Source: Ignavibacteriales bacterium (GTDB lineage: Bacteria; Bacteroidota; Ignavibacteria; UBA10030; UBA8401). Taken from it: a stretch of DNA of 35,653 nt. The DNA is taken from NCBI GenBank assembly GCA_016182545.1, contig JACPGG010000007.1:26170-61822 (forward strand). The letters are read 5' to 3'. The notes under the pieces were generated by a model. It ran no database searches. It saw only the letters and a program-made list of their open reading frames with translations, and was not told where the DNA came from. This document shows, piece after piece, positions 1 to 8,671 of this stretch (its first letter is position 1; every line of letters begins with the position of its first letter). Position numbers and translations under genes: made by a program.

Positions 1-1237
1 TATTGACAAACAGATTTGCTTTGGCTGCTGTCGTGCCGGTCAAATTTGTACTGTTGACGAACCAATCAAAACCGAATTTAACTCCACCATACAACATATC
101 TTCTTTTGACAACACGTACTCCAATCCCAAATTGGTTGACAGCAAATAAGAAGTATTTTTTTGTTCCGTACTATAATACTTGTAACCATACATACCCAAC
201 AACTCTTTTTCCTCGCTGCTGTTAAAATTCATTCCTCCCCCCACCTCCATAAAAGGACGAAGCCCAATCCGTGGACGGAACACGTAATGAAATGACACTT
301 TCACTTGGTACGTGCGAATGCGTAAATCATCCGACCGATAATAGATATCTTCTTCGTAATACATAACAGGTTTGATCAGTCGTTGTATTGAATAAAGAAA
401 AGTTGAGAAATCAAAAGAGAGACTAGTCTGTTCACCCAGACGTGCTATAAAGCCAAGATTTGGTAAATAAATTTCAGATGGCTGCTGACCGGAATCAAGA
501 ATATAGGGTGATATAATATTATTCGACGTGTTGATCACATCCATCCTGCGGATCGGCGGTGATTTCCGGCCGGCAACCCTGCACACATTGTACCCCATAT
601 AAACGATTACCGCCGGATCAAACGTTTCACTATGTCCCAGTTCGTATTGTTGGATTTCTTCTTCTTTCTTTAATGACAGATTTGTTTCCTGATAAAATCG
701 TCTTAGGTCATATTGCTTGTTAAGAGTTGAATATGCCATCGATTCGGTATTTTCTTTTTCATCCAACCGGATGTAAAAGAGTACCGAATCATTATTTCCC
801 CCTCGTAGCAGTTCCTTTGTGCGATTGAAGTTATACATCAATCGCGTCCGTTCCCTTTCAACAAAATCCTTCCGTAATGCAAAAGCGATAAAATACACTT
901 TCAAAGCCTGACGAAGTTCGTCCTTATCAACCAGCAGCGATGCCGATTCATAAATCTCTACAATTGGTCCAGGTACGTCGGTTGAATCATATCTCACTCG
1001 TTGCATTTTGAATGAACTGCACATTTCTTCACATGACAGGACATTCATGGAATCGACAACTGCTATTTTATCGTATAACTCTTTTTTCTCATCGCTTTCC
1101 AACGATTCGAAAAAGTGTTCGGCATTCCTGAAATCATTCTGCATCAACAAATTAACTACCTCTTGGGGAAGAGATGTTTTCTCCTGTGGTCGGGCAAAAC
1201 ACAGAGGCAAGAGAAAGAGAAAAAATATTGTTTTCAT
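1..1237 (-). CDS. Outer-membrane-type protein with signal peptide, C-terminus cut off by window edge
   Basis: This frame is absent from the ORF track because it runs off the window. I translated it by hand from an ATG at 1237 and found 412 codons without a stop. The N-terminus (MKTIFFLFLLPLCFARPQE) looks like a signal peptide. Residues about 20-190 are charged and probably helical, perhaps TPR-like. From about residue 200 onward there are alternating polar/aromatic stretches (YYRSDDLRIRTYQVKVSFHY, then GLRPFMEVGGGMNF) typical of an outer-membrane beta-barrel. The ATG overlaps the proC stop codon as ATGA, so translation is probably coupled to proC. The family was not recognised. The barrel assignment is inferred from composition and periodicity, not from a named domain. 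Confidence 0.7.
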   Translation of the reverse strand, partial: MKTIFFLFLLPLCFARPQEKTSLPQEVVNLLMQNDFRNAEHFFESLESDEKKELYDKIAVVDSMNVLSCEEMCSSFKMQRVRYDSTDVPGPIVEIYESASLLVDKDELRQALKVYFIAFALRKDFVERERTRLMYNFNRTKELLRGGNNDSVLFYIRLDEKENTESMAYSTLNKQYDLRRFYQETNLSLKKEEEIQQYELGHSETFDPAVIVYMGYNVCRVAGRKSPPIRRMDVINTSNNIISPYILDSGQQPSEIYLPNLGFIARLGEQTSLSFDFSTFLYSIQRLIKPVMYYEEDIYYRSDDLRIRTYQVKVSFHYVFRPRIGLRPFMEVGGGMNFNSSEEKELLGMYGYKYYSTEQKNTSYLLSTNLGLEYVLSKEDMLYGGVKFGFDWFVNSTNLTGTTAAKANLFVN

Positions 1238-2055
1238 TTGTTGATCAACTCCGACAGTTCTCTCGAGCGTATCGTTGCCGTTGCCACTGCATCGATCAGC
1301 ATCGAGCGAAGTCCGTGCGATTCGAGTTCGTGGATCGCGTTGATCGTCGTGCCGCCGGGCGTTGTTACCTGGTCGCGCAAAATTGCGGGGTGAACATTCG
1401 ACTCTTTTACCAATTTTGCTGAGCCAAGCACGGTTTGAATTGCGAGTTTTGTCGAAATATCGCGCGGCAATCCCATCTTCACGCCGCCGTCGATCAGCGC
1501 TTCGATCACCATGTAGATATATGCGGGACCGCTGCCGCTGAGCCCGGTCACTGCATCCAGATGCTGCTCGCCGACAACCACGACATCACCAACAGCTTCA
1601 AAAATCTTGATCGCAATATCGTGCTGCTTCTCATGCACGTATTTGCCGAACGAGATAGCCGTCGAACCGAGACCGACCGTCGATGCGATGTTGGGCATAC
1701 TTCGTACAATGGGAATATTCTTTCCGACGATCTTCTCCATCGACTCCGTCGTTACACCTGCAGCAATTGAAATGATGAATTGATCTTTGTGAAGAACATC
1801 ATGCATCTCTTCCAGCACCTTGCGTATTACCGCCGCTTTCACACAGAGCACCACGATATCGACACGCTTCGCAGCATCTTTGTTGTTCGTCGTAATGTGC
1901 ACGCCGAATTCGGTTTTCAACTTCTCCAGCTTTTCCATTCTCGTACCGCTGGCGTAGATCTTTTTTGCTGATGTGAGTTGCGCATTCAATATCCCGCGGA
2001 TGAGCGATGTGCCCATGTTTCCTGCGCCGATGATTGCGATAGTTTTATTCAGCAT
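1234..2055 (-). CDS. proC: Pyrroline-5-carboxylate reductase
   Basis: This enzyme catalyses the last step of proline synthesis, the NAD(P)H-dependent reduction of 1-pyrroline-5-carboxylate to proline in the cytoplasm. The 273-aa length is typical for ProC. The N-terminal Rossmann motif is IIGAGNMGTSLIRG. The C-terminal dimerisation domain carries the family signature, seen as LSGSGPAYIYMVIEALIDGG and then LRDQVTTPGGTT. The ATG at 2055 lies 24 nt downstream of the leuD stop, with only a weak GGGGA-like ribosome site. The gene closes the recognisable amino-acid operon and overlaps the next gene by ATGA. proA and proB are not in the window. Confidence 0.96.
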   Translation of the reverse strand: MLNKTIAIIGAGNMGTSLIRGILNAQLTSAKKIYASGTRMEKLEKLKTEFGVHITTNNKDAAKRVDIVVLCVKAAVIRKVLEEMHDVLHKDQFIISIAAGVTTESMEKIVGKNIPIVRSMPNIASTVGLGSTAISFGKYVHEKQHDIAIKIFEAVGDVVVVGEQHLDAVTGLSGSGPAYIYMVIEALIDGGVKMGLPRDISTKLAIQTVLGSAKLVKESNVHPAILRDQVTTPGGTTINAIHELESHGLRSMLIDAVATATIRSRELSELINK

Positions 2056-2079
2056 AGTAAGTCCCCAATCAATGAATGT

Positions 2080-2676
2080 TCATCCTGAGTAAGTGAGTCT
2101 CGATGAAATCGAGACGAACGCATCGAAGGAAAATTCTTGTTCTGACCACCCTTCGACGCCGCCCCGGAGGATATGTTCAACATCTCCCAGTGAACTGAGT
2201 TTGTACTCCTTCTTCTGTGTAAGGTTTTCCAATACACCTGCTGTCGTATCAAGTTCCACTTCATCCCCTGTCCGAATTTCTTTTACAAGGTGCTGCGGCG
2301 TTTCAAACGGAGCAATGAATGCGCCATCAATGGAGTTGCGATAGAAAATGCGCGCGTAACTTTCCGCGATCACCGCTTCGATCCCCGCAACCTGCAATGC
2401 GAACGGTGCATGCTCGCGCGATGAACCGCATCCGAAATTCTTTCCTGCAATCACGATCGTGTAATCGCTTTGCCAGTTTCCTTCTTTAATAAAGGGAATA
2501 TTCCCCTGCGGCAGTCCTGATTGCTCGATCGGCACGCCGGAGAATGCGTACCGCCCGTAATTCTTCTTCTCGTCCAGGTCGTCGAGTTTATAGACAAGAT
2601 GCGCGGCAGGAATGATCTGGTCTGTATCGATATCGTTGCCGAGAACGAATGCCTTGCCTTTGATGATTGATTTCAT
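2080..2676 (-). CDS. leuD: 3-isopropylmalate dehydratase small subunit
   Basis: LeuD is the swivelling-domain subunit of isopropylmalate isomerase and pairs with LeuC to convert 2-isopropylmalate to 3-isopropylmalate. In a citramalate pathway it can also process citramalate. Family motifs seen are GNDIDTDQIIPAAHL near residue 13 and FGCGSSREHAPFALQ near residue 83. The ORF is 198 aa. Its last roughly 20 residues, after GGVEGWSEQE, look unlike a LeuD tail. They are encoded by a dispersed hairpin repeat (2081-2130) that also supplies the TGA stop. A good ribosome site (AGAGGAAAGC) precedes the ATG. The gene is separated from leuC by a 217-nt structured spacer, which is unusual for two subunits of one enzyme. 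Confidence 0.95.
   Translation of the reverse strand: MKSIIKGKAFVLGNDIDTDQIIPAAHLVYKLDDLDEKKNYGRYAFSGVPIEQSGLPQGNIPFIKEGNWQSDYTIVIAGKNFGCGSSREHAPFALQVAGIEAVIAESYARIFYRNSIDGAFIAPFETPQHLVKEIRTGDEVELDTTAGVLENLTQKKEYKLSSLGDVEHILRGGVEGWSEQEFSFDAFVSISSRLTYSG
2081..2130. repeat. Dispersed CATCCTGAG hairpin repeat, copy 1 (inside leuD 3' end)
   Basis: The outer sequence CATCCTGAGTAAGTGAGT and the distal CATCGAAGGA resemble the copy at 4261-4306 (CATCCTGAGCAAGCGAGT … CGTCGAAGGA). The interior differs. Here it is a perfect hairpin, GTCTCGAT-GAA-ATCGAGAC. The leuD reading frame runs through the copy and stops in its first bases. Confidence 0.7.
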
Positions 2677-2722
2677 GCTTTCCTCTGAAAAATTTAGACA
2701 TTAAACATCGCGAGAGCAAACA

Positions 2723-2790
2723 TAAAAAAAACCTCCAACACGCTTCACCAGTATCGGAGGTCTCTGATGAAATCGGACGGTGTTATCTTG
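2723..2790 (-). promoter_or_regulatory. Candidate terminator/attenuator-like RNA structure between leuC and leuD
   Basis: Read on the minus strand, ACCTCC (2761-2756) can pair with GGAGGT (2736-2731), followed directly by a run of seven U residues, so it resembles an intrinsic terminator. An upstream arm CATCAG can pair with CTGGTG, leaving ACCTCC in the loop. AACAC (2784-2780) can also pair with GTGTT. The leuD start is about 45 nt downstream. The structure is visible in the sequence. A regulatory role is inferred. Confidence 0.4.
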
Positions 2791-2855
2791 TTGTCGGTGA
2801 TGTCATGGAAATATACTTGAAAAATTCTTTGTGAACCGGAACAACTGCAATAAAA

Positions 2856-2886
2856 GATTTTCCAAATCTTTAAGATTTGGAAAATC
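2856..2886 (-). terminator. Perfect 15-bp palindrome directly after leuC
   Basis: The arms GATTTTCCAAATCTT and AAGATTTGGAAAATC are separated by one base and start 7 nt past the leuC stop. On the minus strand the second arm is followed by TTTATTG, so it could act as a weak terminator or as a 3'-end-stabilising hairpin. It may equally be a mobile palindromic repeat. Confidence 0.45.
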
Positions 2887-2893
2887 TCATCCT

Positions 2894-4192
2894 TTAATTG
2901 AAAAACTCTCTCGGATTCGTAATGACCCCTTTCACCGCCGATGCCGCAACAGTGTACGGCGATGCAAGGTAGACCTGTGATTTTTTCGATCCCATACGAC
3001 CGGGAAAATTCCTGTTTGTCGATGAGATACAGACCTCAATGCCGTTCAATCGTCCGAACGTGTCGGAAGGACCGCCTAAACATGCTGCACAGGATGAATC
3101 GCCGATACGGCACCCGGCTTCTTCAAAGATCTGCATGACCGTTTTATCTTTTACTTTTATTGTCTTGATCTGCTTTGCAACGTCGGTCGTCGCAGGAACG
3201 ATATACGTGTCGATCTTCACTTTTTCGCCGTACATAATTTCTGCAGCAGCGATGAAATCTGAAATTTTTCCTCCGGTGCAACTGCCGATGTACGCGCGAT
3301 CGAGTTTCGTTCCCGCGACCTCGCTTACGACCGCTTTGTTATCGGGTGAATGCGGCTTTGCGATCGTCGGCTCGATCTCATCCACATTGAAATGATGCAC
3401 CGAATGATATTTTGCGTCCGCATCATTATAAAAGGATTCAAACTGCTTGTTCGTACGGGCGCGGACATACTCAAACGTCGTTTTATCCGGAGCGCAGACG
3501 CCGTTCTTTCCCCCCGCTTCGATCACCATGTTGCAGAGCGTCATGCGATCCTCCATCGTCATCGCATCGACCGTTGAACCGCCGAAATCCATCGCCCGGT
3601 ATGTTGCGCCGTCCACACCGATCTTTCCGATAACGGCAAGGATAAGGTCTTTCGCCATCAAATATCTCGGCATCTCACCGTCAAAAACAAATTTCATCGT
3701 CTCGGGAATCTTTACCCATAATTTTCCGGTACCAAGCACGAATGCTGCATCCGTATTACCGATGCCGGTTGCAAATTCCCCGAATGCGCCCGCAGTGCAT
3801 GTATGAGAATCCGTTCCGAACAAAACTTCACCGGGACGGGTAAATCCTTCTTCCGGCATTGCAACGTGGCAGACCCCTTTGTAACGATCGGTGCCGACAT
3901 CATAGTAGTAGGGAAGGTCCTGTTCCTTTGCAAAGTCACGCAGTATTTGAATGTTGCGGTTCGCATGGACATCTTTTGTGAAAATGTAATGATCGGGAAT
4001 GACGACAAGTTTTTCTTTGTCCCACACCTTTGCATCTTTACCGAATTCGCGTTTGAAGATACCAAACGTTCCCGGTCCGCACACGTCATGCGTCATCAAC
4101 ACATCGACATCGACCCAGACGTTGTCTCCCGGCTTCACCGATGTTTTTCCCGAGTGCTTGGCAAGAATTTTTTCCGTTAATGTCATACCCAT
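2894..4192 (-). CDS. leuC: 3-isopropylmalate dehydratase large subunit
   Basis: LeuC is the aconitase-family catalytic subunit and carries a [4Fe-4S] cluster. It isomerises 2-isopropylmalate in leucine synthesis and would also act on citramalate made by CimA. The cluster-binding cysteines are seen in GSCTGG near residue 305 and in CAACLGG near 365-368. FGTDSHTCTAGAFGEFATG is the conserved substrate-site segment. At 432 aa it matches the shorter HACN/archaeal-type LeuC rather than the roughly 470-aa enterobacterial type. The track start (MGMTL) is plausible, and an internal ATG two codons later is equally possible. The gene lies downstream of leuA, with a long inverted repeat in the spacer. 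Confidence 0.95.
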   Translation of the reverse strand: MGMTLTEKILAKHSGKTSVKPGDNVWVDVDVLMTHDVCGPGTFGIFKREFGKDAKVWDKEKLVVIPDHYIFTKDVHANRNIQILRDFAKEQDLPYYYDVGTDRYKGVCHVAMPEEGFTRPGEVLFGTDSHTCTAGAFGEFATGIGNTDAAFVLGTGKLWVKIPETMKFVFDGEMPRYLMAKDLILAVIGKIGVDGATYRAMDFGGSTVDAMTMEDRMTLCNMVIEAGGKNGVCAPDKTTFEYVRARTNKQFESFYNDADAKYHSVHHFNVDEIEPTIAKPHSPDNKAVVSEVAGTKLDRAYIGSCTGGKISDFIAAAEIMYGEKVKIDTYIVPATTDVAKQIKTIKVKDKTVMQIFEEAGCRIGDSSCAACLGGPSDTFGRLNGIEVCISSTNRNFPGRMGSKKSQVYLASPYTVAASAVKGVITNPREFFN

Positions 4193-4254
4193 ACGATAAG
4201 AACCTTATTAATTATTTTATTTGATTAAAAAATGCTTCGACACGGCGCAGAAGC

Positions 4255-4349
4255 AATAGTCATCCTGAGCAAGCGAGTTCGTTTTTTGAACGAGCGCGTC
4301 GAAGGATAGAAACATTATTTCAATCTGCGCCTTGCTCAGCATGACTATT
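4255..4349. repeat. Long imperfect inverted repeat with nested CATCCTGAG copy 2 (leuA-leuC spacer)
   Basis: The arm AATAGTCATCCTGAGCAAG (4255-4273) matches the reverse complement of 4331-4349 in 18 of 19 positions. Between the arms lies a short GTTC…GAAC hairpin and the distal CGTCGAAGGA that is also found in the copy at 2081-2130. The element could fold into a large hairpin in DNA or in the leu transcript. It fills most of the 177-nt spacer. Confidence 0.7.
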
Positions 4350-4369
4350 TTTTATCTTCTTTCCATTCC

Positions 4370-5926
4370 TTACACCGCCTGCGCTTCTTGACGCACGGAT
4401 GAATCTCTTTCTTTTCTGAATCGTGCACTGACCGCATGGTTGATCGCATTCAAATACGCCTTCACACTTCCGGTGATCACATCTGTACTTGCCGAGCGGC
4501 CGTTGAAGACATAGCCATCGATTGCGATCTTCACAAACACTTCGCCGATCGCGTCGCGTCCCCATGCGACTGACTTGATCGAGTAATCGAGCAATTCAAC
4601 GCCGATGCCGGTAATGCGTTCAATAGCGCGGTACGCCGCATCGACGGGACCGTCGCCTGTTGCGGAATCCTGGAAGAATTCATTCCCTTTTTTCAATCCA
4701 ACGGTGGCGGTCGGAACAAGATTGAGTCCGCTCGTAACCTGGAATGTTTCAAGTTTGTATGTCTCTTCAAGATTTGAAAGCTCATCCTGAAGAATTGCAA
4801 CAAGATCATCGTCGAATATCTGTTTCTTTTCATCTGCAACTTTGGTGAAGACCAAGTACGCCCGTTCCAATTCCTCATTGGATAAATTGTACCCAAGTTC
4901 GGCGTACCGCTGTTTCAACGCATGGCGTCCGCTGTGTTTACCGAGCACGAGCGTACTGTGCTTGATCCCGACACTTTGCGGTGTCATGATCTCGTACGTG
5001 ATGGAATTTTTCAACATACCATCTTGATGGATCCCCGCTTCATGTGCAAATGCATTGTCACCGACGATTGCCTTGTTGCGTTGGATGTGCATTCCCGTGA
5101 GTGACACAAGGAGTTTGCTCGATTTGTAAATTTCTTCCGTATTGATATTTGTATGGACATTCAACGCTTCCGTTCGCGTACGAATCGACATTGCAATTTC
5201 TTCGAGCGATGCGTTGCCTGCACGTTCGCCGATACCGTTCACAGTGCATTCGATCTGACGTGCACCGTTCATCACTGCGGCGAGAGAATTTGCAACTGCC
5301 ATACCGAGATCGTCATGACAATGCGCGCTAAGAATCACTTTATTGATATTTGGAACGCGTTCTACAAGCGATCGCATGATCTTTCCGTAATCATTCGGTA
5401 TTGCATAACCGACCGTGTCAGGAATGTTCACAACAGTTGCACCCTCGGCGATGACTGCCTCAACGATTTGACAGAGATAATCAATGTCGCTGCGTGAGGC
5501 ATCTTCGCAGGAGAATTCGACATCATCGCAATACGATTTTGCAAGACGGACTGCTTTGACTGCCGCATCCAGCACTTCTTCGCGTGATTTCTTCAGTTTA
5601 TATTTCAAATGAATATCGGACGTTGCAATGAATGTGTGAATGCGCGGTTTTGCAGCATGTTTCAACGATTCCCACGCACGATCGATGTCCCCTTTGTTCG
5701 CCCGACTCAATCCTGCAATTGTAACCGTACGGATCTGCTTTGCTATTTCTTTCACAGATTCGAAATCACCTTCACTCGCAATCGGAAATCCCGCTTCGAT
5801 CACATCCACTTGGAGTCGTTCCAACTGGCGAGCCATGCGGATCTTTTCGGTAAAATTCATGCTGCATCCGGGCGATTGCTCGCCGTCGCGCAGTGTGGTG
5901 TCAAAAATATATACTCGGTCGGTCAT
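4370..5926 (-). CDS. leuA: 2-isopropylmalate synthase
   Basis: LeuA condenses acetyl-CoA with 2-oxoisovalerate, the committed step of leucine synthesis. The 518-aa length fits the bacterial LeuA type. The catalytic TIM barrel begins with [17 protein letters not shown] and includes the metal-binding HCHDDLGMA near residue 200 and the signature [13 protein letters not shown]. The C-terminal roughly 150 residues, with [12 protein letters not shown], form the LeuA allosteric (leucine-binding) domain, so feedback inhibition by leucine is expected. The start ATG at 5926 is supported by homology to the N-terminal motif. The gene follows aroF with a spacer of about 96 nt that carries a dispersed repeat. 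Confidence 0.96.
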   Translation of the reverse strand: MTDRVYIFDTTLRDGEQSPGCSMNFTEKIRMARQLERLQVDVIEAGFPIASEGDFESVKEIAKQIRTVTIAGLSRANKGDIDRAWESLKHAAKPRIHTFIATSDIHLKYKLKKSREEVLDAAVKAVRLAKSYCDDVEFSCEDASRSDIDYLCQIVEAVIAEGATVVNIPDTVGYAIPNDYGKIMRSLVERVPNINKVILSAHCHDDLGMAVANSLAAVMNGARQIECTVNGIGERAGNASLEEIAMSIRTRTEALNVHTNINTEEIYKSSKLLVSLTGMHIQRNKAIVGDNAFAHEAGIHQDGMLKNSITYEIMTPQSVGIKHSTLVLGKHSGRHALKQRYAELGYNLSNEELERAYLVFTKVADEKKQIFDDDLVAILQDELSNLEETYKLETFQVTSGLNLVPTATVGLKKGNEFFQDSATGDGPVDAAYRAIERITGIGVELLDYSIKSVAWGRDAIGEVFVKIAIDGYVFNGRSASTDVITGSVKAYLNAINHAVSARFRKERDSSVRQEAQAV

Positions 5927-5949
5927 AGTGTGCTCTCAAAATAATATAA

Positions 5950-6017
5950 AGTCATCAGCGGTCCGTAATCAGTTGTCGGTTTTTTTCTGAGCACTGGATA
6001 CTGATTACTGACTACTG
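5950..6017. repeat. Dispersed CTGGATACT…GACTACTG repeat, copy 1
   Basis: CTGGATACTGATTACTGACT at 5994-6013 closely resembles CTGGATACTTGATACTGACT and the adjoining GATTGCTGACTACT at 33783-33819. Both are preceded by a TCAGCGGT segment. The element lies in the aroF-leuA spacer and contains no ORF. Confidence 0.6.
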
Positions 6018-6022
6018 CATGT

Positions 6023-7036
6023 TCACAGATGTTTGTTCTCCAGCGGTGCATATCGTTTTAGATCGTTCATCAATGCGCCGAACTGATCCGGCGTCAGCGA
6101 TTGAGCGCCATCCGAAAAAGCTTTTTCGGGATTCGGGTGAACTTCAATGATCAATCCGTCCGCACCAACGGGGATCGCCGCTTTCGCCATCGGCGGGATC
6201 AAACTGCGAACTCCCGTACCGTGGCTCGGATCGACGATAACAGGAAGATGCGACAACTCTTTTAGTGCGGGCACCGCTGTCAGATCAAATGTATTGCGCG
6301 TGTAATCTTCAAAAGTGCGGATACCCCGTTCGCACAAGACGACATTATAATTTCCTTGCGACATAATGTACTCCGCCGACATCAGCAATTCTTTATACGT
6401 ACTCGACATGCCGCGTTTTAATAGCACAGGTTTTTTTGCACGTCCAACTTCTTTCAACAAAGCAAAGTTCTGCATGTTGCGCGCGCCGATCTGAAACATG
6501 TCTGCATATTTTTCGATCAATGCAACATCGCCGGGCTGGATCACTTCCGTCACGAACGGCAATCCGGTTTTCTCGCGCGCTTCTGCCATATATTTCAATC
6601 CCTCTTCTTCCAATCCCTGAAACGAGTACGGCGATGTTCTCGGTTTGAATGCCCCTCCGCGGAGAATGTGTGCACCGGCTTTTTTTACCTGCTCGGCACT
6701 CAGGAGAATTTGTTCTTTCGTTTCAACAGAGCAGGGTCCCGCCATCACGACAAATTGTGAATTTCCGATTTCAATGTTCCCGACTTTTACAACGCTGCGT
6801 GGTTTCGTCTCTTTGCTGGCGAGTTTAAACGGCTTGAGAATCGGAACGACACTTTCCACATAATCGAGCGATTCAAGTTGATGCAGTTGTGTTTTATCCC
6901 GTTCATCTCCAACGCAGGCGATCACAGTCCGTTCCTCGCCGACGATCGGGTGCGGTTTGAAACCGTACTCTTTTACGCGATCAATAACGTGGTCGTATTC
7001 TTCTTTTTTTGTTCCCGGTTTTAAAACGATGATCAT
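6023..7036 (-). CDS. aroF: 3-deoxy-7-phosphoheptulonate (DAHP) synthase, type I-beta with N-terminal regulatory domain
   Basis: This enzyme condenses phosphoenolpyruvate and erythrose-4-phosphate, the entry step of the shikimate pathway. Residues about 1-70 ([18 protein letters not shown]…) match the ferredoxin-like regulatory domain of the Thermotoga-type enzyme, which in that family mediates inhibition by tyrosine or phenylalanine. The catalytic barrel follows, with [35 protein letters not shown] and IVDPSHGTG. The 337-aa length is normal. The gene sits 6 nt after cimA, inside an otherwise branched-chain amino-acid operon. No other shikimate gene is in the window. Sequence alone does not predict which effector it responds to. 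Confidence 0.94.
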   Translation of the reverse strand: MIIVLKPGTKKEEYDHVIDRVKEYGFKPHPIVGEERTVIACVGDERDKTQLHQLESLDYVESVVPILKPFKLASKETKPRSVVKVGNIEIGNSQFVVMAGPCSVETKEQILLSAEQVKKAGAHILRGGAFKPRTSPYSFQGLEEEGLKYMAEAREKTGLPFVTEVIQPGDVALIEKYADMFQIGARNMQNFALLKEVGRAKKPVLLKRGMSSTYKELLMSAEYIMSQGNYNVVLCERGIRTFEDYTRNTFDLTAVPALKELSHLPVIVDPSHGTGVRSLIPPMAKAAIPVGADGLIIEVHPNPEKAFSDGAQSLTPDQFGALMNDLKRYAPLENKHL

Positions 7037-7042
7037 AATTTT

Positions 7043-8605
7043 TTATTTCGCTTTCAATAAATGATACGTGATGCTGTCGACCAGCGCCTTCCAGCTTGCA
7101 TCAACAACGTCGGATGAGACACCGACTGTATTCCACGATGATGTCCCGTTCTTCGTTTCGATCAGCACGCGGACCTTAGCAGCGGTAGCGTTTTGAGAAT
7201 CGAGGACGCGTACTTTGTAATCTGTTAATTGAATATCCTTCAACTGCGGATAGAACCGTTCAAGCGCCTTACGCAGTGCTTTATCCATAGCATTGACGGG
7301 ACCGTTCCCTTCGGCAGCGGTAATTTCCGTCTCATCGCCGACGCGGATCTTGATCAGCGCTTCGCTCCGCGCCTCTTTATCGTCGGCATCTTTGTGAATA
7401 CTGATCTTGAAGCGTTCCAATTCAAACAACTTCTTGATCTCTCCCGTATGTTTCTTCACAAGCAGCTCAAATGAACCTTCCGCATCTTCAAAATAGTAGC
7501 CGTAATGTTCCATTTCCTTGATCTCTTCCACTATTTTTTGAGCGGCGGGAGATTTGTCGTCTATCTTCAGTCCGAGTTCTTCTGCTTTGTACAGCACGTT
7601 GCTTTTACCGGAGAGATCGGAGACAAGCACGCGGCGTGCGTTGCCGACAACTTCTGGTTCAATGTGTTCGTACGTTTTCGGCGTCTTCATCACCGCGCTG
7701 ACGTGAACTCCCCCTTTATGCGCAAACGCGCTTTCGCCGACGTAGGCAAGATTCTTTCTATGCTTCAAGTTTGCAAGTTCGCTGACGTAGCGGGAGAGAT
7801 CGGTCAATTTTTTCAATTCTTTCCCGACAACATCGAATCCCATTTTTAATTGCAGATTGGGAATGATGGAACAGAGATTCGCATTGCCGCACCGTTCGCC
7901 GAATCCATTGATCGTCCCCTGCACATGCACGGCACCTTGCTGCACGGCAGCAAGCGTGTTGGAAACGCCGAGTTCACTATCGTTATGTGTATGAATGCCG
8001 ATCGGGACATTGATATGCTTTTTCACTTCATCGACAAACGAGGAGACTTCCCACGGCATTGTTCCGCCGTTCGTATCGCACAACACGATCACATCGGCGC
8101 CGGATTGTTCCGCTGCTTGCAACGTTTTGATCGCGTACGCTTTATCGGTTTTGAATCCGTCGAAGAAATGTTCTGCGTCGTACACAACTTCTTTTCCGTT
8201 CTTTTTCAAATGTGCAACGGAATCGGAAATGAGTTCGAGATTTTCCACTTCGGTGATCTGTAATGCCTCTTTCACATGAAGCAGCCATGTCTTACCGAAA
8301 ATTGTGACGACGGGAGTTTGCGCCTCGAGCAATGCTTTGATGTTTGCATCATCTTCGACTTTGTTCTTTGCCCGTCGGGTGCTGCCGAACGCGGCAATCT
8401 TTGCGTGATTCAATTTCACAGAACGGATCTTCTCGAAGAATTCCATATCCTTTGGGTTGGAACCGGGCCAGCCCCCTTCGATGTAATCGATTCCGAATGC
8501 ATCGAGCCGTTTGGCAATCTTCACTTTGTCTTCGGCAGAGAAGGAAACTTCCTCTCCCTGAGTGCCGTCGCGAAGCGTGGTGTCGTATGTGAGTATTTTT
8601 TTCAT
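7043..8605 (-). CDS. cimA: (R)-citramalate synthase
   Basis: CimA condenses acetyl-CoA with pyruvate to citramalate, which LeuCD and LeuB convert to 2-oxobutyrate for isoleucine, bypassing threonine deaminase. The 520-aa protein starts with [17 protein letters not shown] and carries [17 protein letters not shown] and [16 protein letters not shown]-terminal LeuA-type allosteric domain contains [27 protein letters not shown] and the overall layout match the GSU1798-type citramalate synthase group rather than true LeuA. A second, clear LeuA in the same operon supports the division of labour. Substrate choice is inferred from the family. Confidence 0.92.
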   Translation of the reverse strand: MKKILTYDTTLRDGTQGEEVSFSAEDKVKIAKRLDAFGIDYIEGGWPGSNPKDMEFFEKIRSVKLNHAKIAAFGSTRRAKNKVEDDANIKALLEAQTPVVTIFGKTWLLHVKEALQITEVENLELISDSVAHLKKNGKEVVYDAEHFFDGFKTDKAYAIKTLQAAEQSGADVIVLCDTNGGTMPWEVSSFVDEVKKHINVPIGIHTHNDSELGVSNTLAAVQQGAVHVQGTINGFGERCGNANLCSIIPNLQLKMGFDVVGKELKKLTDLSRYVSELANLKHRKNLAYVGESAFAHKGGVHVSAVMKTPKTYEHIEPEVVGNARRVLVSDLSGKSNVLYKAEELGLKIDDKSPAAQKIVEEIKEMEHYGYYFEDAEGSFELLVKKHTGEIKKLFELERFKISIHKDADDKEARSEALIKIRVGDETEITAAEGNGPVNAMDKALRKALERFYPQLKDIQLTDYKVRVLDSQNATAAKVRVLIETKNGTSSWNTVGVSSDVVDASWKALVDSITYHLLKAK

Positions 8606-8614
8606 AATCTGATC

Positions 8615-8667
8615 GTAGGAACGGTCGCAAGACCGTTCTATTGGTGCGGACTTGTGTCCACACCTAC
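8615..8667. repeat. Cruciform/three-way-junction palindromic element (ilvC-cimA spacer)
   Basis: GTAGG and CCTAC form an outer stem enclosing two hairpins. One is GAACGGTC-GCAA-GACCGTTC, a perfect 8-bp stem with a GNRA loop. The other is GGTGCGGAC-TTGT-GTCCACACC, with one mismatch. The element fills almost all of the 66-nt spacer between ilvC and cimA. It has the form of a REP/MITE-like extragenic palindrome. Confidence 0.7.
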
Positions 8668-8671
8668 AACA

